From NCBI GenBank assembly GCA_964603915.1, contig CAZRWU010000018.1:1-34075 (forward strand): 34,075 bases of DNA, in the 5' to 3' direction. This DNA comes from REEP01 sp964603915. Lineage in GTDB: Bacteria; Pseudomonadota; Alphaproteobacteria; Rhodospirillales; Defluviicoccaceae. Within the stretch, counting starts at the first letter, position 1. The number at the start of each line of letters is the position of its first letter. Of the stretch, positions 23,902 through 33,921 are shown one piece after another. The notes beneath the pieces are model-generated. The model was not told the DNA's origin. It was given only the letters and a program-made list of their open reading frames with translations, and searched no databases. The translations under genes and the position numbers were made by a program.

Positions 23902-26052
23902 TCAAGGCAGGTGGTCGACCTCCGGTTCTTCCTGCTCCTCGGTCCGCACGAAAAGAACGAACGCGCGCGGCGGAACCTGGTAGACGTCGCCGTCGGCAAA
24001 CTCGGCGCTTACGGCAAAATCATCCTCATTATCGGTATCGAAAACCAGTCCCCACCCGGTGCCGACCTCAAGCGCCGGCAGAGTCCATGCGATCGGCTCG
24101 TGGTGCGCGTTCATGATCACGAGAAAGCTGCGGTCCGGCTGCGCTTCTCCCCACGCCGTGAGATGGTACTCTCCGGCCTCGCCGCGGATGAGAAAGCCAA
24201 GGCAGCGGTTTCCAGCATCGGCCCATTCTTCGCTGCTCATCTCCTTGCCCCCGGGGGTCAGCCAAGTGATATCCTGGATCTTGGTGCCGGGGATAAAGCG
24301 CGCGTGGAAAAATCGCGAGCGGTGAAAGACGATGTGCTGGCGACGCAAGCGAATAAGGTTGCGGGTGAACTGCAGGAAGGCGGCGTCATTCTCGACGCCT
24401 TGCCAATCGATCCAGCTGATTTCGTTATCCTGACAGTACGCATTGTTGTTGCCGCCCTGGCTGCGGCCGATCTCGTCGCCGGCGAGAATCATCGGCAGAC
24501 CCTGCGACAGCAGCAGCGTCGCCAGAAGATTGCGCCGCTGTTTCGCGCGCAGGCCAAGGATGGCGGGATCCGTCGTCTCGCCTTCGGCGCCGCAATTCCA
24601 GCTGTTGTTGTTGTTCGATCCGTCCTGATTGTTTTCGCCGTTGGCTTCGTTGTGCTTGTCGTTGTAGCTGACCACGTCTTGAAGGGTGAACCCATCGTGG
24701 GCGGCGACGAAGTTGACCGAGGCCCAGGGACGGCGTCCATGCGATTCGAAGATATCGCTCGATCCCGTCATTCTCGTGGCCGTCTCCGCCGCTTGCCCTT
24801 CGTCCCCTTTCCAGAAACTGCGAACGGTATCGCGGTAGCGATCATTCCACTCCGCCCAGCCAGCGGGAAACCCGCCGACGCGATAGCCGCCTTCGCCGAC
24901 GTCCCAAGGTTCGGCGATGAGCTTCGTACGCGACAACACCGGGTCCTGGCGGACCGCGTCGAGGAATCCTGAATGACGATCGAAGGCGCCATGCTCCTCG
25001 CGGGCGAGCGTCGTCGCCAGGTCGAAGCGGAAGCCGTCGACGTGCATCTCTTCGACCCAGTAACGCAACGAATCCATCACCAACTGAAGCACCCGCGGGT
25101 GACGCAGATCGAAGGCGTTCCCACACCCGGTGAAGTCCATGTAGTAGCGCTCGTTGCCAGGAACGAGATGATAATAAGACGCATTATCGATGCCGCGGAA
25201 CGACAGCGTCGGCCCCATCTGATTGCCCTCGGCGGTGTGATTGTAAACCACGTCCAAGAGCACCTCGATGCCGGCATTGTGCATGATCTGGACAAACGTT
25301 TTGAATTCGCTGAGGCTGCCGTTCGAGAGATAACTGTGATGCGGAGCGAAGAAGCTGTTGGTGTTGTAACCCCAGTAGTTGCTGACCCCTCTCTCGGTCA
25401 GGTGCCGGTCATCGATGAAACCCTGAACCGGCAGCAATTCAACCGCGGTTATTCCGAGTTTCTTCAAGTAATCCACGGCGGCCGGCGCCGACATTCCTGC
25501 AAAGGTCCCGCGTTGGTCTTTCGGAACGTCGGGATGACGCATCGTGAAGCCGCGAACGTGCACTTCATAGATAATGCTCTCGTGCCACTCGATCCGGGGC
25601 GACCGGTCGTCCCCCCAGGTGAAAGCGGTATCGACCACACGGCATTTCGGCATCCATCGCGCGTTGTTGCGCTTATCGAAACTGAGATCGTGCTCATGAG
25701 CCCCGATCCGGTACCCGAAGTGCGCATCATTCCAATTCAACGCGCCGAAGATCGCCTTGGCGTAAGGGTCCATCAACAGCTTGTTGCCGTTGAACCGGTG
25801 TCCACGATGAGGATCGTAGGGACCGTAGACGCGGTAACCATAGAGCTGCCCCGGACGCACGTCCGGAAGATAGCCGTGCCAAACCTCATCCGTGTACTCG
25901 GGCAGGACGATGCGGTTGATCTCGCGCGCGCCTTTTTCGTCGAACAAACACAATTCCACCTTCTCGGCGTTCTCGGAAAACAGGGCAAAGTTGACACCTG
26001 TTCCGTCCCAGGTTGCCCCGAGCGGGTATGGTGTTCCGGGCCATACACGCAT
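23902..26052 (-). CDS. glgX: Glycogen debranching protein GlgX
   Basis: Isoamylase-type GH13 enzyme that hydrolyses alpha-1,6 branches of limit-dextrin glycogen. The 716-residue protein begins with a CBM48-like domain (PYPLGATWDGTGVNFALFSE), followed by the GH13 barrel with nucleophile Asp344 in FRFDLATTL, acid Glu381 in IAEPWDVGEGGY, and AAHDGFTLQDVVSYNDKHN; a long Asn-rich stretch NGENNQDGSNNNNSWNCG is typical of GlgX/isoamylase. ATG 26052 follows a near-perfect AGGAGGG site 8 bases upstream; the frame is open to 26094, but the extra residues lack support. Last gene of the glycogen cluster, 80 bases after glgB. Confidence 0.96.
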   Translation of the reverse strand: MRVWPGTPYPLGATWDGTGVNFALFSENAEKVELCLFDEKGAREINRIVLPEYTDEVWHGYLPDVRPGQLYGYRVYGPYDPHRGHRFNGNKLLMDPYAKAIFGALNWNDAHFGYRIGAHEHDLSFDKRNNARWMPKCRVVDTAFTWGDDRSPRIEWHESIIYEVHVRGFTMRHPDVPKDQRGTFAGMSAPAAVDYLKKLGITAVELLPVQGFIDDRHLTERGVSNYWGYNTNSFFAPHHSYLSNGSLSEFKTFVQIMHNAGIEVLLDVVYNHTAEGNQMGPTLSFRGIDNASYYHLVPGNERYYMDFTGCGNAFDLRHPRVLQLVMDSLRYWVEEMHVDGFRFDLATTLAREEHGAFDRHSGFLDAVRQDPVLSRTKLIAEPWDVGEGGYRVGGFPAGWAEWNDRYRDTVRSFWKGDEGQAAETATRMTGSSDIFESHGRRPWASVNFVAAHDGFTLQDVVSYNDKHNEANGENNQDGSNNNNSWNCGAEGETTDPAILGLRAKQRRNLLATLLLSQGLPMILAGDEIGRSQGGNNNAYCQDNEISWIDWQGVENDAAFLQFTRNLIRLRRQHIVFHRSRFFHARFIPGTKIQDITWLTPGGKEMSSEEWADAGNRCLGFLIRGEAGEYHLTAWGEAQPDRSFLVIMNAHHEPIAWTLPALEVGTGWGLVFDTDNEDDFAVSAEFADGDVYQVPPRAFVLFVRTEEQEEPEVDHLP

Positions 26053-26132
26053 GATCAAGTCCCTCCTGTCCGTGAGTTTGAGCTTTGTGCGCATTTGACG
26101 GCGTCAGAACGCGCCGCCCTTGTGAGATCGGT

Positions 26133-28346
26133 TCAGATATCGGGGCCCTTCGTCGTCAGAACGACAGCCGCCAGGGGCGGAAGCGTTATGTCGATGCTGT
26201 GACGCCGGCCATGACATTCGATGTCATTGGCCACGACACCGCCCGCGTTACCGACATCACTCCCTCCATAAAGCGCAGAATCGGTGTTCAGACGCTCCAC
26301 GTAGAACCCGCCCCGGGGGACCCCGACGCGATATCCGCGGCGCACGACAGGAGTGAAGTTGCAGATCACGATGGCGATGTCGTCGGCATCGCGCCCCTTG
26401 CGGAGAAACGAAATCACGCTGTCCTCGACATCGGTACAGTCGATCCACTCGAATCCTTCCGCGTCGCAGTCCCGCTGATGCAGCGCCGTCACCCCCCTGT
26501 AAAGGCCATTGAGGTCCCTCACAAGTCGATAAAGCCCACCGTGGCTTGGATCGTCAAGCAGGTGCCAGTCCAGGCTCGAGTCATGATCCCACTCCCGCTC
26601 CTGCCCGAACTCTCCTCCCATGAACAGGAGCTTCTTGCCAGGATGCGTGAACATGAACGCGAGATAGACGCGCAGGTTGGCGAACCGCTGCCACCGGTCT
26701 CCCGGCATTTTCCGGATCAGCGAGCCTTTGCCGTGTACCACCTCGTCATGGCTCAGAGGAAGCACGAAGTTTTCGCTGAACGCGTAGAGCACGCCGAACG
26801 TCAAGCGATCGTGGACATACTTGCGGAACACTGGGTCACGGCTCATGTACGCGAGCGTGTCGTTCATCCACCCCATGTTCCACTTGTAGCCAAACCCCAA
26901 GCCGCCAAGGTAGGTCGGACGAGAAACCATCGGCCATGAGGTCGACTCTTCGGCGATGGTGGTGACCGAGGGGTGGGATTGAAAGATCACCTCGTTCATG
27001 CGCCTCAGGAAGCCGATCGCTTCGAGGTTCTCATTGCCGCCGTGGACGTTGGGAATCCACTCTCCCGGGCGCCGGCTGTAGTCAAGATAGAGCATGGACG
27101 CCACCGCATCCACGCGCAGGCCGTCGAGGTGATACTCTTCGAGCCAGAACAAGCCGTTGTTCAACAGGTAGTCCGACACCTCGTAGCGGCCGTAGTTGTA
27201 AATCAGCGTACCCCAGTCCTGATGCCGTCCTTGCCTTGGGTCCGAGTGCTCGTAGAGATTGGTTCCATCGAACCAGCCGAGCCCATGGGCATCCGTCGGA
27301 AAGTGACCCGGGACCCAGTCGAGGATCACGCCGATGCCGGCCTGATGGCAGCGGTCGACAAACTCACGGAATTCATCGGGCCGCCCAAAACGGCTGGTGG
27401 GCGCAAACAATCCCAGCGGTTGATATCCCCATGAGCCGTCGAACGGATGCTCGGAGATCGGAAGCAGTTCGATGTGCGTGAACCCCATGTCCTTGACGTA
27501 AGGGATGAGCTGGTCGGCCAACTCATAGTAGGTGAGATAGCTGTTCCGCTCGGGCTTGCGCCGCCACGAGCCCAGATGCACCTCATAGATCGACATGGGA
27601 GCCTCGAGGCTGACAGCTTTGCCGCGATGCTGCATCCACTCGTCGTCATGCCACCTGTACCGGGTCAAATCGTAGACGATCGCGGCCGTACCGGGCGCCT
27701 GCTCGCAAAAGAAGGCAAACGGGTCCTGCTTGAGAGGAAGCAATTCTCCTTTTTTGGAGAGAATTTCGTACTTGTAGAGGGAGCCTTCCGGCAGGCCGGG
27801 CATGAAGATCTCCCACACGCCGCATTCCACCCGAAAACGCATGACATGGCGCCGGCCGTCCCAATTGTTGAAATCACCGACAACGCTGACGCGCAACGCG
27901 GTCGGCGCCCATACCGCGAATCCGACGCCGGGCACGCCCTCCATGGTCATCAGATGGGCGCCGAGCTTTTCGTCAAGTCGGAGATGCTTTCCCTCTGCGA
28001 TCAGATAGACATCCATTTCACCCAGAATCGGTGGAAACCGATAAGGATCCTCGATCTCCTGTTCCCCCTTTTCCGTTTCGATCCTGAAACGGTATGGAAA
28101 AATCTGCCCGGATCTTTTGACCATTCCATCGAAGAGGCCGGCGTCATGAATCTTCGACAGTTCGGCGACGACGGTTCCCTTGGCGGTTTCGACCACGTGC
28201 ACGCGCTTGGCCTGCGGCAAGAAGGCGCGAACAACCAGACCTTGACCCTTGGGCCCCGGGTGCATGCCGAGATAGGAAAACGGATCGGGATGCTTGGCGC
28301 ACACGATCTTCTCGACGACCGTTTCAGGTTTTTCAGGCGTGGTCAT
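26133..28346 (-). CDS. glgB: 1,4-alpha-glucan branching enzyme GlgB
   Basis: Makes alpha-1,6 branches in glycogen-like glucan. The 737-residue protein has the long N-terminal form (PDPFSYLGMHPGPKG, then a CBM48 module with VGFAVWAPTALRVSVVGDFN), and the GH13 catalytic core with HIELLPISEHPFDGSWGYQ, nucleophile Asp413 in LRVDAVASMLYLDYSR, general acid Glu466 in IAEESTSW, and SHDEVVHGKGS. The 53-residue Asp-to-Glu spacing matches the E. coli enzyme. Start ATG 28346 has AGGAAA upstream. It lies 118 bases after treS-pep2, a gap that holds a small direct repeat. It would act on the linear glucan built by GlgE. Confidence 0.97.
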   Translation of the reverse strand: MTTPEKPETVVEKIVCAKHPDPFSYLGMHPGPKGQGLVVRAFLPQAKRVHVVETAKGTVVAELSKIHDAGLFDGMVKRSGQIFPYRFRIETEKGEQEIEDPYRFPPILGEMDVYLIAEGKHLRLDEKLGAHLMTMEGVPGVGFAVWAPTALRVSVVGDFNNWDGRRHVMRFRVECGVWEIFMPGLPEGSLYKYEILSKKGELLPLKQDPFAFFCEQAPGTAAIVYDLTRYRWHDDEWMQHRGKAVSLEAPMSIYEVHLGSWRRKPERNSYLTYYELADQLIPYVKDMGFTHIELLPISEHPFDGSWGYQPLGLFAPTSRFGRPDEFREFVDRCHQAGIGVILDWVPGHFPTDAHGLGWFDGTNLYEHSDPRQGRHQDWGTLIYNYGRYEVSDYLLNNGLFWLEEYHLDGLRVDAVASMLYLDYSRRPGEWIPNVHGGNENLEAIGFLRRMNEVIFQSHPSVTTIAEESTSWPMVSRPTYLGGLGFGYKWNMGWMNDTLAYMSRDPVFRKYVHDRLTFGVLYAFSENFVLPLSHDEVVHGKGSLIRKMPGDRWQRFANLRVYLAFMFTHPGKKLLFMGGEFGQEREWDHDSSLDWHLLDDPSHGGLYRLVRDLNGLYRGVTALHQRDCDAEGFEWIDCTDVEDSVISFLRKGRDADDIAIVICNFTPVVRRGYRVGVPRGGFYVERLNTDSALYGGSDVGNAGGVVANDIECHGRRHSIDITLPPLAAVVLTTKGPDI

Positions 28347-28381
28347 TGCTGGTCTGGCTTTCCTGGTTGCGATCCCGCTTG

Positions 28382-28411
28382 ATCAGAATCCTATATCAAT
28401 CAGAACCTTAT
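28382..28411. repeat. Short direct repeat upstream of glgB
   Basis: ATCAGAATCCTAT (28382-28394) and ATCAGAACCTTAT (28399-28411) match at 11 of 13 positions with a 17-base period, in an AT-rich patch between treS-pep2 and glgB. It could be a regulator site or a chance duplication. Confidence 0.4.
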
Positions 28412-28464
28412 GAAAGAGCTTCAACGATCAGGCACGATGGCGGCGGTGGGCGAGAGCCGGCCGC

Positions 28465-31400
28465 TCATTCGGCCGCCCCGATCAACTGCAGCACACCGCG
28501 CACCGGGATCCGCAACCAGTCTGGACGATTGTCGGCTTCGTAGCAAATTTCGTACAAGGCCTTTTCCAAAGAGAACAGCGCAAGAAGCTGGTCGAAATCG
28601 TCATCGTTATCCGGCACCGTCGGACAGCCGGCCGCATGTTCGCGATAGGCGGCAAGGAAGCATTGGGTCGCCAGCGCCTCCCATTGCTTCACGTTTCCCA
28701 CCACCGGCTCGGGCGGCGGCGCGGCGCGGGAATGCTCGAGCAGCGCCGACCAGCCGGCATAGTTCAGGGACCGGACCATTCCGGCGACGTCGCGCATCGG
28801 GGAATGCTTGCTCCGGCGCTCCTCAAGCTTGCGCGCGGGTTCTCCCTCGAAATCGAGAATGAGAAAATCTTCGCGAACCACGACCACTTGGCCAAGATGG
28901 AGATCCCCGTGAAAACGGGACTTCTGAATCGCGAGGTCCTTCGGCGTGAGACGCTTGATCGCCGTCTCGACATCCTTCCAACGGCGAAGGAGTTCGTGGA
29001 CCAACTCGCCAACCGCCTCGCTGAGATCTTGTGCGGCGACGGACCGGCTAAGCGCATCGCGGGCCTGATCGGCTTGTTCATGAACCCGTTTGCCCCACGC
29101 CCGGAAATCGTCCGCACCGGCGGCTTCGACCTTGAACGTTGGATCATCCGTCTCGATCGCCAAGGCTTGATGCAATTCCGCGACCCGTTGACCCAGCGTT
29201 GCCGCGAGCGCGCGATACAGGTCGTGCGGTTGGACCTCGGCCTCTCGTTGTTCTTGCGGGATGACCTCGATTTCCTGCAAAAAGCGGCTGAGGTAGTCGA
29301 GAGTAAACGACCATCCATCGCCCTGGTTCCGGACGAACCGGTGAATGATGCCGAGCGCCGTCGAAACGCCATCGGCGCCGACCATCTCGATGCTGCCGAG
29401 CGTCGCCGGCGCGTTCGGATATCCCGCAACATCGGTGAGAAAACGACCCACCTCGATTTCCGGATGAACCCCCTGCTGCAAGCGGCGGTACATCTTGAAA
29501 ATCGCTTCTTCGCCAATGCGGACCGAGGTATTGCTTTGTTCGCCTCCCATCCTGCGGATTTCGGCATCGGGGGCGATATTCGCACTCGCGAGCGCCTTTG
29601 TCGGCCGAAACAGGATCTTCCCGCCGGAGGCGGTTTCGATCTGTTCCTCTTTTTGAACGGCGCGAAGCACGGCCGCCGTGAATGGCGCGTCGGCCAGCCC
29701 GTCATAGAGCACTCCGACGCGGTTGGCTGTCCTCACCCGCGCAAGCGTGAAACCCTGCAGCCGGCTCAGCGGATCGTCGGTGGCCGTTTCCCACGCCGTC
29801 GCCAACGACATGCCGTAGGTTTGAGTCACATCATCGGCGGTGGTCACGTCCCAGCAGCCCATCAGGTAGCCAAAGCCGCCATCCCGCAGCACCGCCTCGT
29901 CGTGGAGCTTGACCGTCCGGATCGCGCTGCCCTTGGCGGCGAACCACCGCCGTCCGACGATGTACTCCGGTAGAATCCGTTGGCTGAGCATTTCCAGATT
30001 GGTGCCCGACAACAGACTTTGCCAGCCACGCGGCATGACCAGGGTCTGCAAGTCCGGCAGCGGCGCCTCATAGGCGTCATGCCATGCCGGCGCCTGGCTT
30101 TCGTCGGCCAGGATAAACCAGTAGAAGCCGTGGCCCGGCAAGATGATAAAGTAGGGCAGATCGCCGATCGGCGGAAACGCGCTGCGGCCGAGCAGTTCGA
30201 CGGGAACGCGGCCGGCAAACGCCGAGAGATCCAGCTCCGCCGCCTGGGGCGCTCGCGACATGTTGGCCACGCACAAGATCGTTTCGTCCTCATGGGAGCG
30301 CAAGTAGGCGAGGACTTTGCGGTTCCCGGGATAAAGAAACGTCAGCGCGCCGCGCCCGAATGACAGGTGCGCCTTGCGAACGGCGATCAGGCGCTTCATC
30401 CAGCTGAGCTGCGAGGTCGAACGGCGCGCCTGCGCTTCAACGTTGACCGAGTAGTAGCCGTAGATGGCGTCCATGATCGGCGGTAAATACAGCCTCTCGG
30501 GGTCGGCGGTCGAGAAGCCGGCGTTGCGATCGGGCGACCACTGCATCGGCGTGCGCACGCCGTTGCGGTCGCCAAGAAAGACGTTGTCGCCCATGCCGAT
30601 TTCATCGCCGTAATAGATGATCGGCGTGCCCGGCATCGACATCAACAGACTGTTAAGCAGCTTGATCTTGGCGTAATCCCGCTCGAGCAGAGGGGCAAGG
30701 CGGCGGCGGATGCCAAGGTTGATGCGGGCGCGCTGATCGGCGGCATAGAATTGCCACAGGTAATCGCGCTCCCGATCGGTGACCATTTCCAGGGTCAGCT
30801 CGTCGTGATTGCGCAGAAAGATCGCCCATTGGCAACTGTCGGGAATGTCGGGAGTCTGCCGCATGATGTCGGTGATCGGATAGCGGTCCTCGCGGGCGAG
30901 CGCCATGTAGATCCGCGGCATCAGCGGAAAGTGGAACGCCATGTGGCATTCGTCGCCGTCGCCGAAGTACAGCCGGACGTCTTCCGGCCACTGGTTCGCC
31001 TCCGCGAGGAACATGCGATTCTCGAAGTGGGCGTCCAGCCATCCCCGCAACCGCTTTATGACATCGTGAGTTTCGGGAAGATTCTCGTTGTTGGTGCCTT
31101 CCCGCTCGACAAGGTAGGGCACCGCATCGAGGCGCAGCCCGTCGACGCCGGCGTCAAGCCAGAATTTCATGACCGCGGTGACTTCGTCAAAGACGCGAGG
31201 ATTGTCGAAATTCAGATCCGGCTGATGCGAGAAGAACCGGTGCCAGTAGTATTGCTGGGCGACCGGATCCCACGCCCAGTTGGAGACCTCGGTATCGAGG
31301 AAAATGATGCGGGTTCCCTGGTACTTCTGATCGGTGTCGCTCCACACATAGTAATTGCGGTGCGCGGAACCCGACTTGGCGCGCCGGGCTCGCTGAAACC

Positions 31401-31737
31401 ATGGGTGCTGATCAGAAGTGTGGTTGATGACGAGTTCGGTGATGACCTTGAGGCCGCGACGATGCGCCTCCCGCACAAACTTGCGGAAATCGCGCATCGT
31501 CCCGTACTGAGGGTGAATATCCTTATAGTCGGAAATATCATAGCCGTCGTCGCGCAACGGCGACGGGTAGAAGGGCAGCAGCCAGATTGCTGTGATCCCA
31601 AGATCACTGAGATAATCAAGCTTCCGGGTCAAGCCCTGGAAATCGCCTATACCGTCCCCCGTCGAGTCGAAGAAGGCCTTGACGTGTAACTGATAAATAA
31701 TCGCGTCTTTATACCAGAGCTGCTCGCCAGAGCTCAT
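28465..31737 (-). CDS. treS: Trehalose synthase-maltokinase fusion (TreS-Pep2)
   Basis: A 1090-residue fusion. Residues 1 to about 560 are trehalose synthase (GH13): WYKDAIIYQLHVKAFFDS, nucleophile Asp204 in GLRLDAVPYL, acid Glu246 in LAEANQWPEDV, and FLRNHDELTLEMV; it isomerises trehalose to maltose. Residues from about 590 are maltokinase (Pep2): ILPEYIVGRRWFAAKG, EQSNTSVRIGEEAIFKMYRR, the kinase catalytic loop RFHGDLHLGQVVV with Asp945, and DFEGEPARKLEERRSKH; it phosphorylates maltose to maltose-1-phosphate. Such fusions are common in GlgE clusters of proteobacteria. ATG 31737 has a GGGAG site. It follows glgE by 78 bases and feeds its product to GlgE. Confidence 0.96.
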   Translation of the reverse strand: MSSGEQLWYKDAIIYQLHVKAFFDSTGDGIGDFQGLTRKLDYLSDLGITAIWLLPFYPSPLRDDGYDISDYKDIHPQYGTMRDFRKFVREAHRRGLKVITELVINHTSDQHPWFQRARRAKSGSAHRNYYVWSDTDQKYQGTRIIFLDTEVSNWAWDPVAQQYYWHRFFSHQPDLNFDNPRVFDEVTAVMKFWLDAGVDGLRLDAVPYLVEREGTNNENLPETHDVIKRLRGWLDAHFENRMFLAEANQWPEDVRLYFGDGDECHMAFHFPLMPRIYMALAREDRYPITDIMRQTPDIPDSCQWAIFLRNHDELTLEMVTDRERDYLWQFYAADQRARINLGIRRRLAPLLERDYAKIKLLNSLLMSMPGTPIIYYGDEIGMGDNVFLGDRNGVRTPMQWSPDRNAGFSTADPERLYLPPIMDAIYGYYSVNVEAQARRSTSQLSWMKRLIAVRKAHLSFGRGALTFLYPGNRKVLAYLRSHEDETILCVANMSRAPQAAELDLSAFAGRVPVELLGRSAFPPIGDLPYFIILPGHGFYWFILADESQAPAWHDAYEAPLPDLQTLVMPRGWQSLLSGTNLEMLSQRILPEYIVGRRWFAAKGSAIRTVKLHDEAVLRDGGFGYLMGCWDVTTADDVTQTYGMSLATAWETATDDPLSRLQGFTLARVRTANRVGVLYDGLADAPFTAAVLRAVQKEEQIETASGGKILFRPTKALASANIAPDAEIRRMGGEQSNTSVRIGEEAIFKMYRRLQQGVHPEIEVGRFLTDVAGYPNAPATLGSIEMVGADGVSTALGIIHRFVRNQGDGWSFTLDYLSRFLQEIEVIPQEQREAEVQPHDLYRALAATLGQRVAELHQALAIETDDPTFKVEAAGADDFRAWGKRVHEQADQARDALSRSVAAQDLSEAVGELVHELLRRWKDVETAIKRLTPKDLAIQKSRFHGDLHLGQVVVVREDFLILDFEGEPARKLEERRSKHSPMRDVAGMVRSLNYAGWSALLEHSRAAPPPEPVVGNVKQWEALATQCFLAAYREHAAGCPTVPDNDDDFDQLLALFSLEKALYEICYEADNRPDWLRIPVRGVLQLIGAAE

Positions 31738-31815
31738 GCAGAAAATCTCCCTGCCTTCTGCGCTGTAAACGATCTCGTCCGCTTTTGCCCCGTCTTGTTG
31801 TCGATGGGTCTCCTG

Positions 31816-33897
31816 CTACCGCCATGTGATGTCATGAAGCCGCGTGATCCGAAAGATTTCACAAGGATTGGTGTATGGATCGAGGCGAAGCCAGTGACGC
31901 GATCCCTGCCATTCGAAGCGACGGAACGTGAACAGCTCCTCGGCAACGTACGGATCGCGCTCTTCCAACCCCATCTCGTACAGCGGAAAGTCGACGAATG
32001 TTTCCTGTGAGGAGAACGGGTCGAGACTGACCGCGCAGAAAACCATGTTCAGTCGGTCCGGCGTCATTTTCCCATAGAACAGGACGTTGTCATTCGTCGA
32101 GTTGTAAAAGCGCAAGTTATCGAGTTCGTGCAGAGCCGGGTTGTCCCGCCGGATCTGGTTGAGCCGGGTGATGTAATCTTTGATGTTGCCGGGCCGATCC
32201 CAATCCCAGACGCGAATTTCATACTTCTCGGAGTTGAGATACTCTTCCTTGCTGGGGATTGGCGTCGCCTCGCACAGCTCGAAACCACTGTAAATTCCGT
32301 AGACGCTGGACAACGTCGCGGCGAGGGTGACCCGGATCTGATGCGCCGGCCGTCCCCCCGTCTGAAGAAATGGAGGATTGATATCGGGCGTATTCGTGAA
32401 GAAGTTCGGGCGCAGATATTCCTTGCAGGACGTCTGGGTCAGTTCGGTCAGGTACTCGATGAACTCGTGCTTGGTATGCCGCCACGTAAAGTACGTATAG
32501 GACTGGCTGAAGCCGACTTTCGCCAGCATTTTCAGCATTGGCGGCCGCGTGAACGCCTCCGACAGAAAGATGACGTCGGGATGGCTGGCATTGATCTTGC
32601 GGATCAGCCACTCCCAGAACGGCGCCGGTTTGGTGTGGGGATTGTCGACACGAAAGATCTTGACGCCCTGGTCGATCCAGTACTGAACCACCGAGAGCAG
32701 CTCGTTCCATAACGACTCCCAGTGCTCGTTGTAGAAATCGACATTGACGATGTCCTGATATTTTTTCGGCGGATTCTCGGCGTACTTGATCGTTCCGTCG
32801 GCGCGAAACAGGAACCACTCCGGATGTTCCTTGATCCAGGGATGGTCCGGCGAACATTGAATGGCGAAGTCGAGCGCGACCTCCATGCCATTCTGATGGC
32901 ACGCCTGCACCAGATGCCGGAAGTCTTCAACCGTGCCGAGATCTGGATGGATCGCTGTGTGACCGCCTTCATCGGAGCCGATGGCGTAGGGGCTGCCGGG
33001 ATCGTTGGGACCGGCCTCGAGGGTATTGTTCTTGCCTTTCCTGAAGGTGCGGCCGATGGGATGGATCGGCGGGAAATACAGCACATCGAAGCCCATTCGC
33101 TTGATGTCGGGCAGGCGCGCCTCGCAATCCCGGAAGGTCGAGCTTCGCGCCGGATCCTGCCCCTGCGATCTGGGGAACATTTCGTACCAGGCCGCATAGC
33201 GCGCCTTGACCCGGTCGACAAACACTTCGAGTTCGGGTTGGTGGCGGACCGCTGTTTCCCGACTGGGCCATCGCGACATGACGCTCTTGACATCCTGGCC
33301 GAGCAACAGCGTCGCCCGCGTCGCCGGATCGGCGTCGAACGCCTGGATGATCGACGCGAGCCGCTCCCTGTCATCTCCCTTGGCCCGCCCCAGCGCTTCC
33401 TCGACCAGCTCGCGGCCCTCGAGCAGCTCAAGCTCGACGTTCTGCCCGGCGGCCAGCTTCTTTTCCAGCTCGCCGCTCCACGAGGCGAAGAGGTCTGTCC
33501 ACGCTTCGATCGTGTAGAGGTAACTGGCGTTGTCGTAGAGGACGATGCTGCCGGTCCATTGGGCCAGACCAGAATTCACCTCGGTCATGGGCGCCTCGCG
33601 CCACGCGCTGTCGGCTTTGCGCCGGTACAAGATGACGGCTGAAAGGCGGTCATGCCCATCGCGGAAAATTTCGGCGGAGATGTCGAGTGTGTCGCCGACC
33701 TCCCGCTTGATCGGATAGGCCCCGCAGTCGATTTGCGGTTGCACGTTTTGAATGATAATGGACCGACTGTTGATCGGCGGATCGAGATGATCGAAAAGGC
33801 GAGGCCCGCGGGCGCGCCGTGACTCGTCCTTATGATGCTTGTGCGGTGGCGGCTCTACCGGCCTCGCCGAAGCCGGCACCCCTTGCGGCGACGTCAC
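31816..33897 (-). CDS. glgE: Alpha-1,4-glucan:maltose-1-phosphate maltosyltransferase GlgE
   Basis: Extends alpha-1,4-glucan by maltosyl units from maltose-1-phosphate. The 693-residue GH13_3 protein has an extra disordered lead of about 46 residues (Pro/His/Lys-rich), then the family start IIIQNVQPQIDCGAYPIKRE, YFPPIHPIGRTFRKGKNN, nucleophile Asp418 in FRVDNPHTKP, acid Glu447 in FLSEAFTRP (29-residue spacing as in characterised GlgE), and YNSTNDNVLFYGK. Start is GTG 33897 with GAGG 6 bases upstream. In the same frame a stronger ATG start at 34020 opens but is stopped by TAA at 33924-33922, eight codons before this GTG, so the native N-terminus may have been longer. Confidence 0.95.
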   Translation of the reverse strand: MTSPQGVPASARPVEPPPHKHHKDESRRARGPRLFDHLDPPINSRSIIIQNVQPQIDCGAYPIKREVGDTLDISAEIFRDGHDRLSAVILYRRKADSAWREAPMTEVNSGLAQWTGSIVLYDNASYLYTIEAWTDLFASWSGELEKKLAAGQNVELELLEGRELVEEALGRAKGDDRERLASIIQAFDADPATRATLLLGQDVKSVMSRWPSRETAVRHQPELEVFVDRVKARYAAWYEMFPRSQGQDPARSSTFRDCEARLPDIKRMGFDVLYFPPIHPIGRTFRKGKNNTLEAGPNDPGSPYAIGSDEGGHTAIHPDLGTVEDFRHLVQACHQNGMEVALDFAIQCSPDHPWIKEHPEWFLFRADGTIKYAENPPKKYQDIVNVDFYNEHWESLWNELLSVVQYWIDQGVKIFRVDNPHTKPAPFWEWLIRKINASHPDVIFLSEAFTRPPMLKMLAKVGFSQSYTYFTWRHTKHEFIEYLTELTQTSCKEYLRPNFFTNTPDINPPFLQTGGRPAHQIRVTLAATLSSVYGIYSGFELCEATPIPSKEEYLNSEKYEIRVWDWDRPGNIKDYITRLNQIRRDNPALHELDNLRFYNSTNDNVLFYGKMTPDRLNMVFCAVSLDPFSSQETFVDFPLYEMGLEERDPYVAEELFTFRRFEWQGSRHWLRLDPYTNPCEIFRITRLHDITWR

Positions 33898-33921
33898 CGC
33901 GGCCTCATCACCGGACGCCCG

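Noticed and set aside
26085..26939. Plus-strand frame of 284 codons opposite glgB
   Set aside because: Antisense shadow of glgB; no ribosome site or motif.
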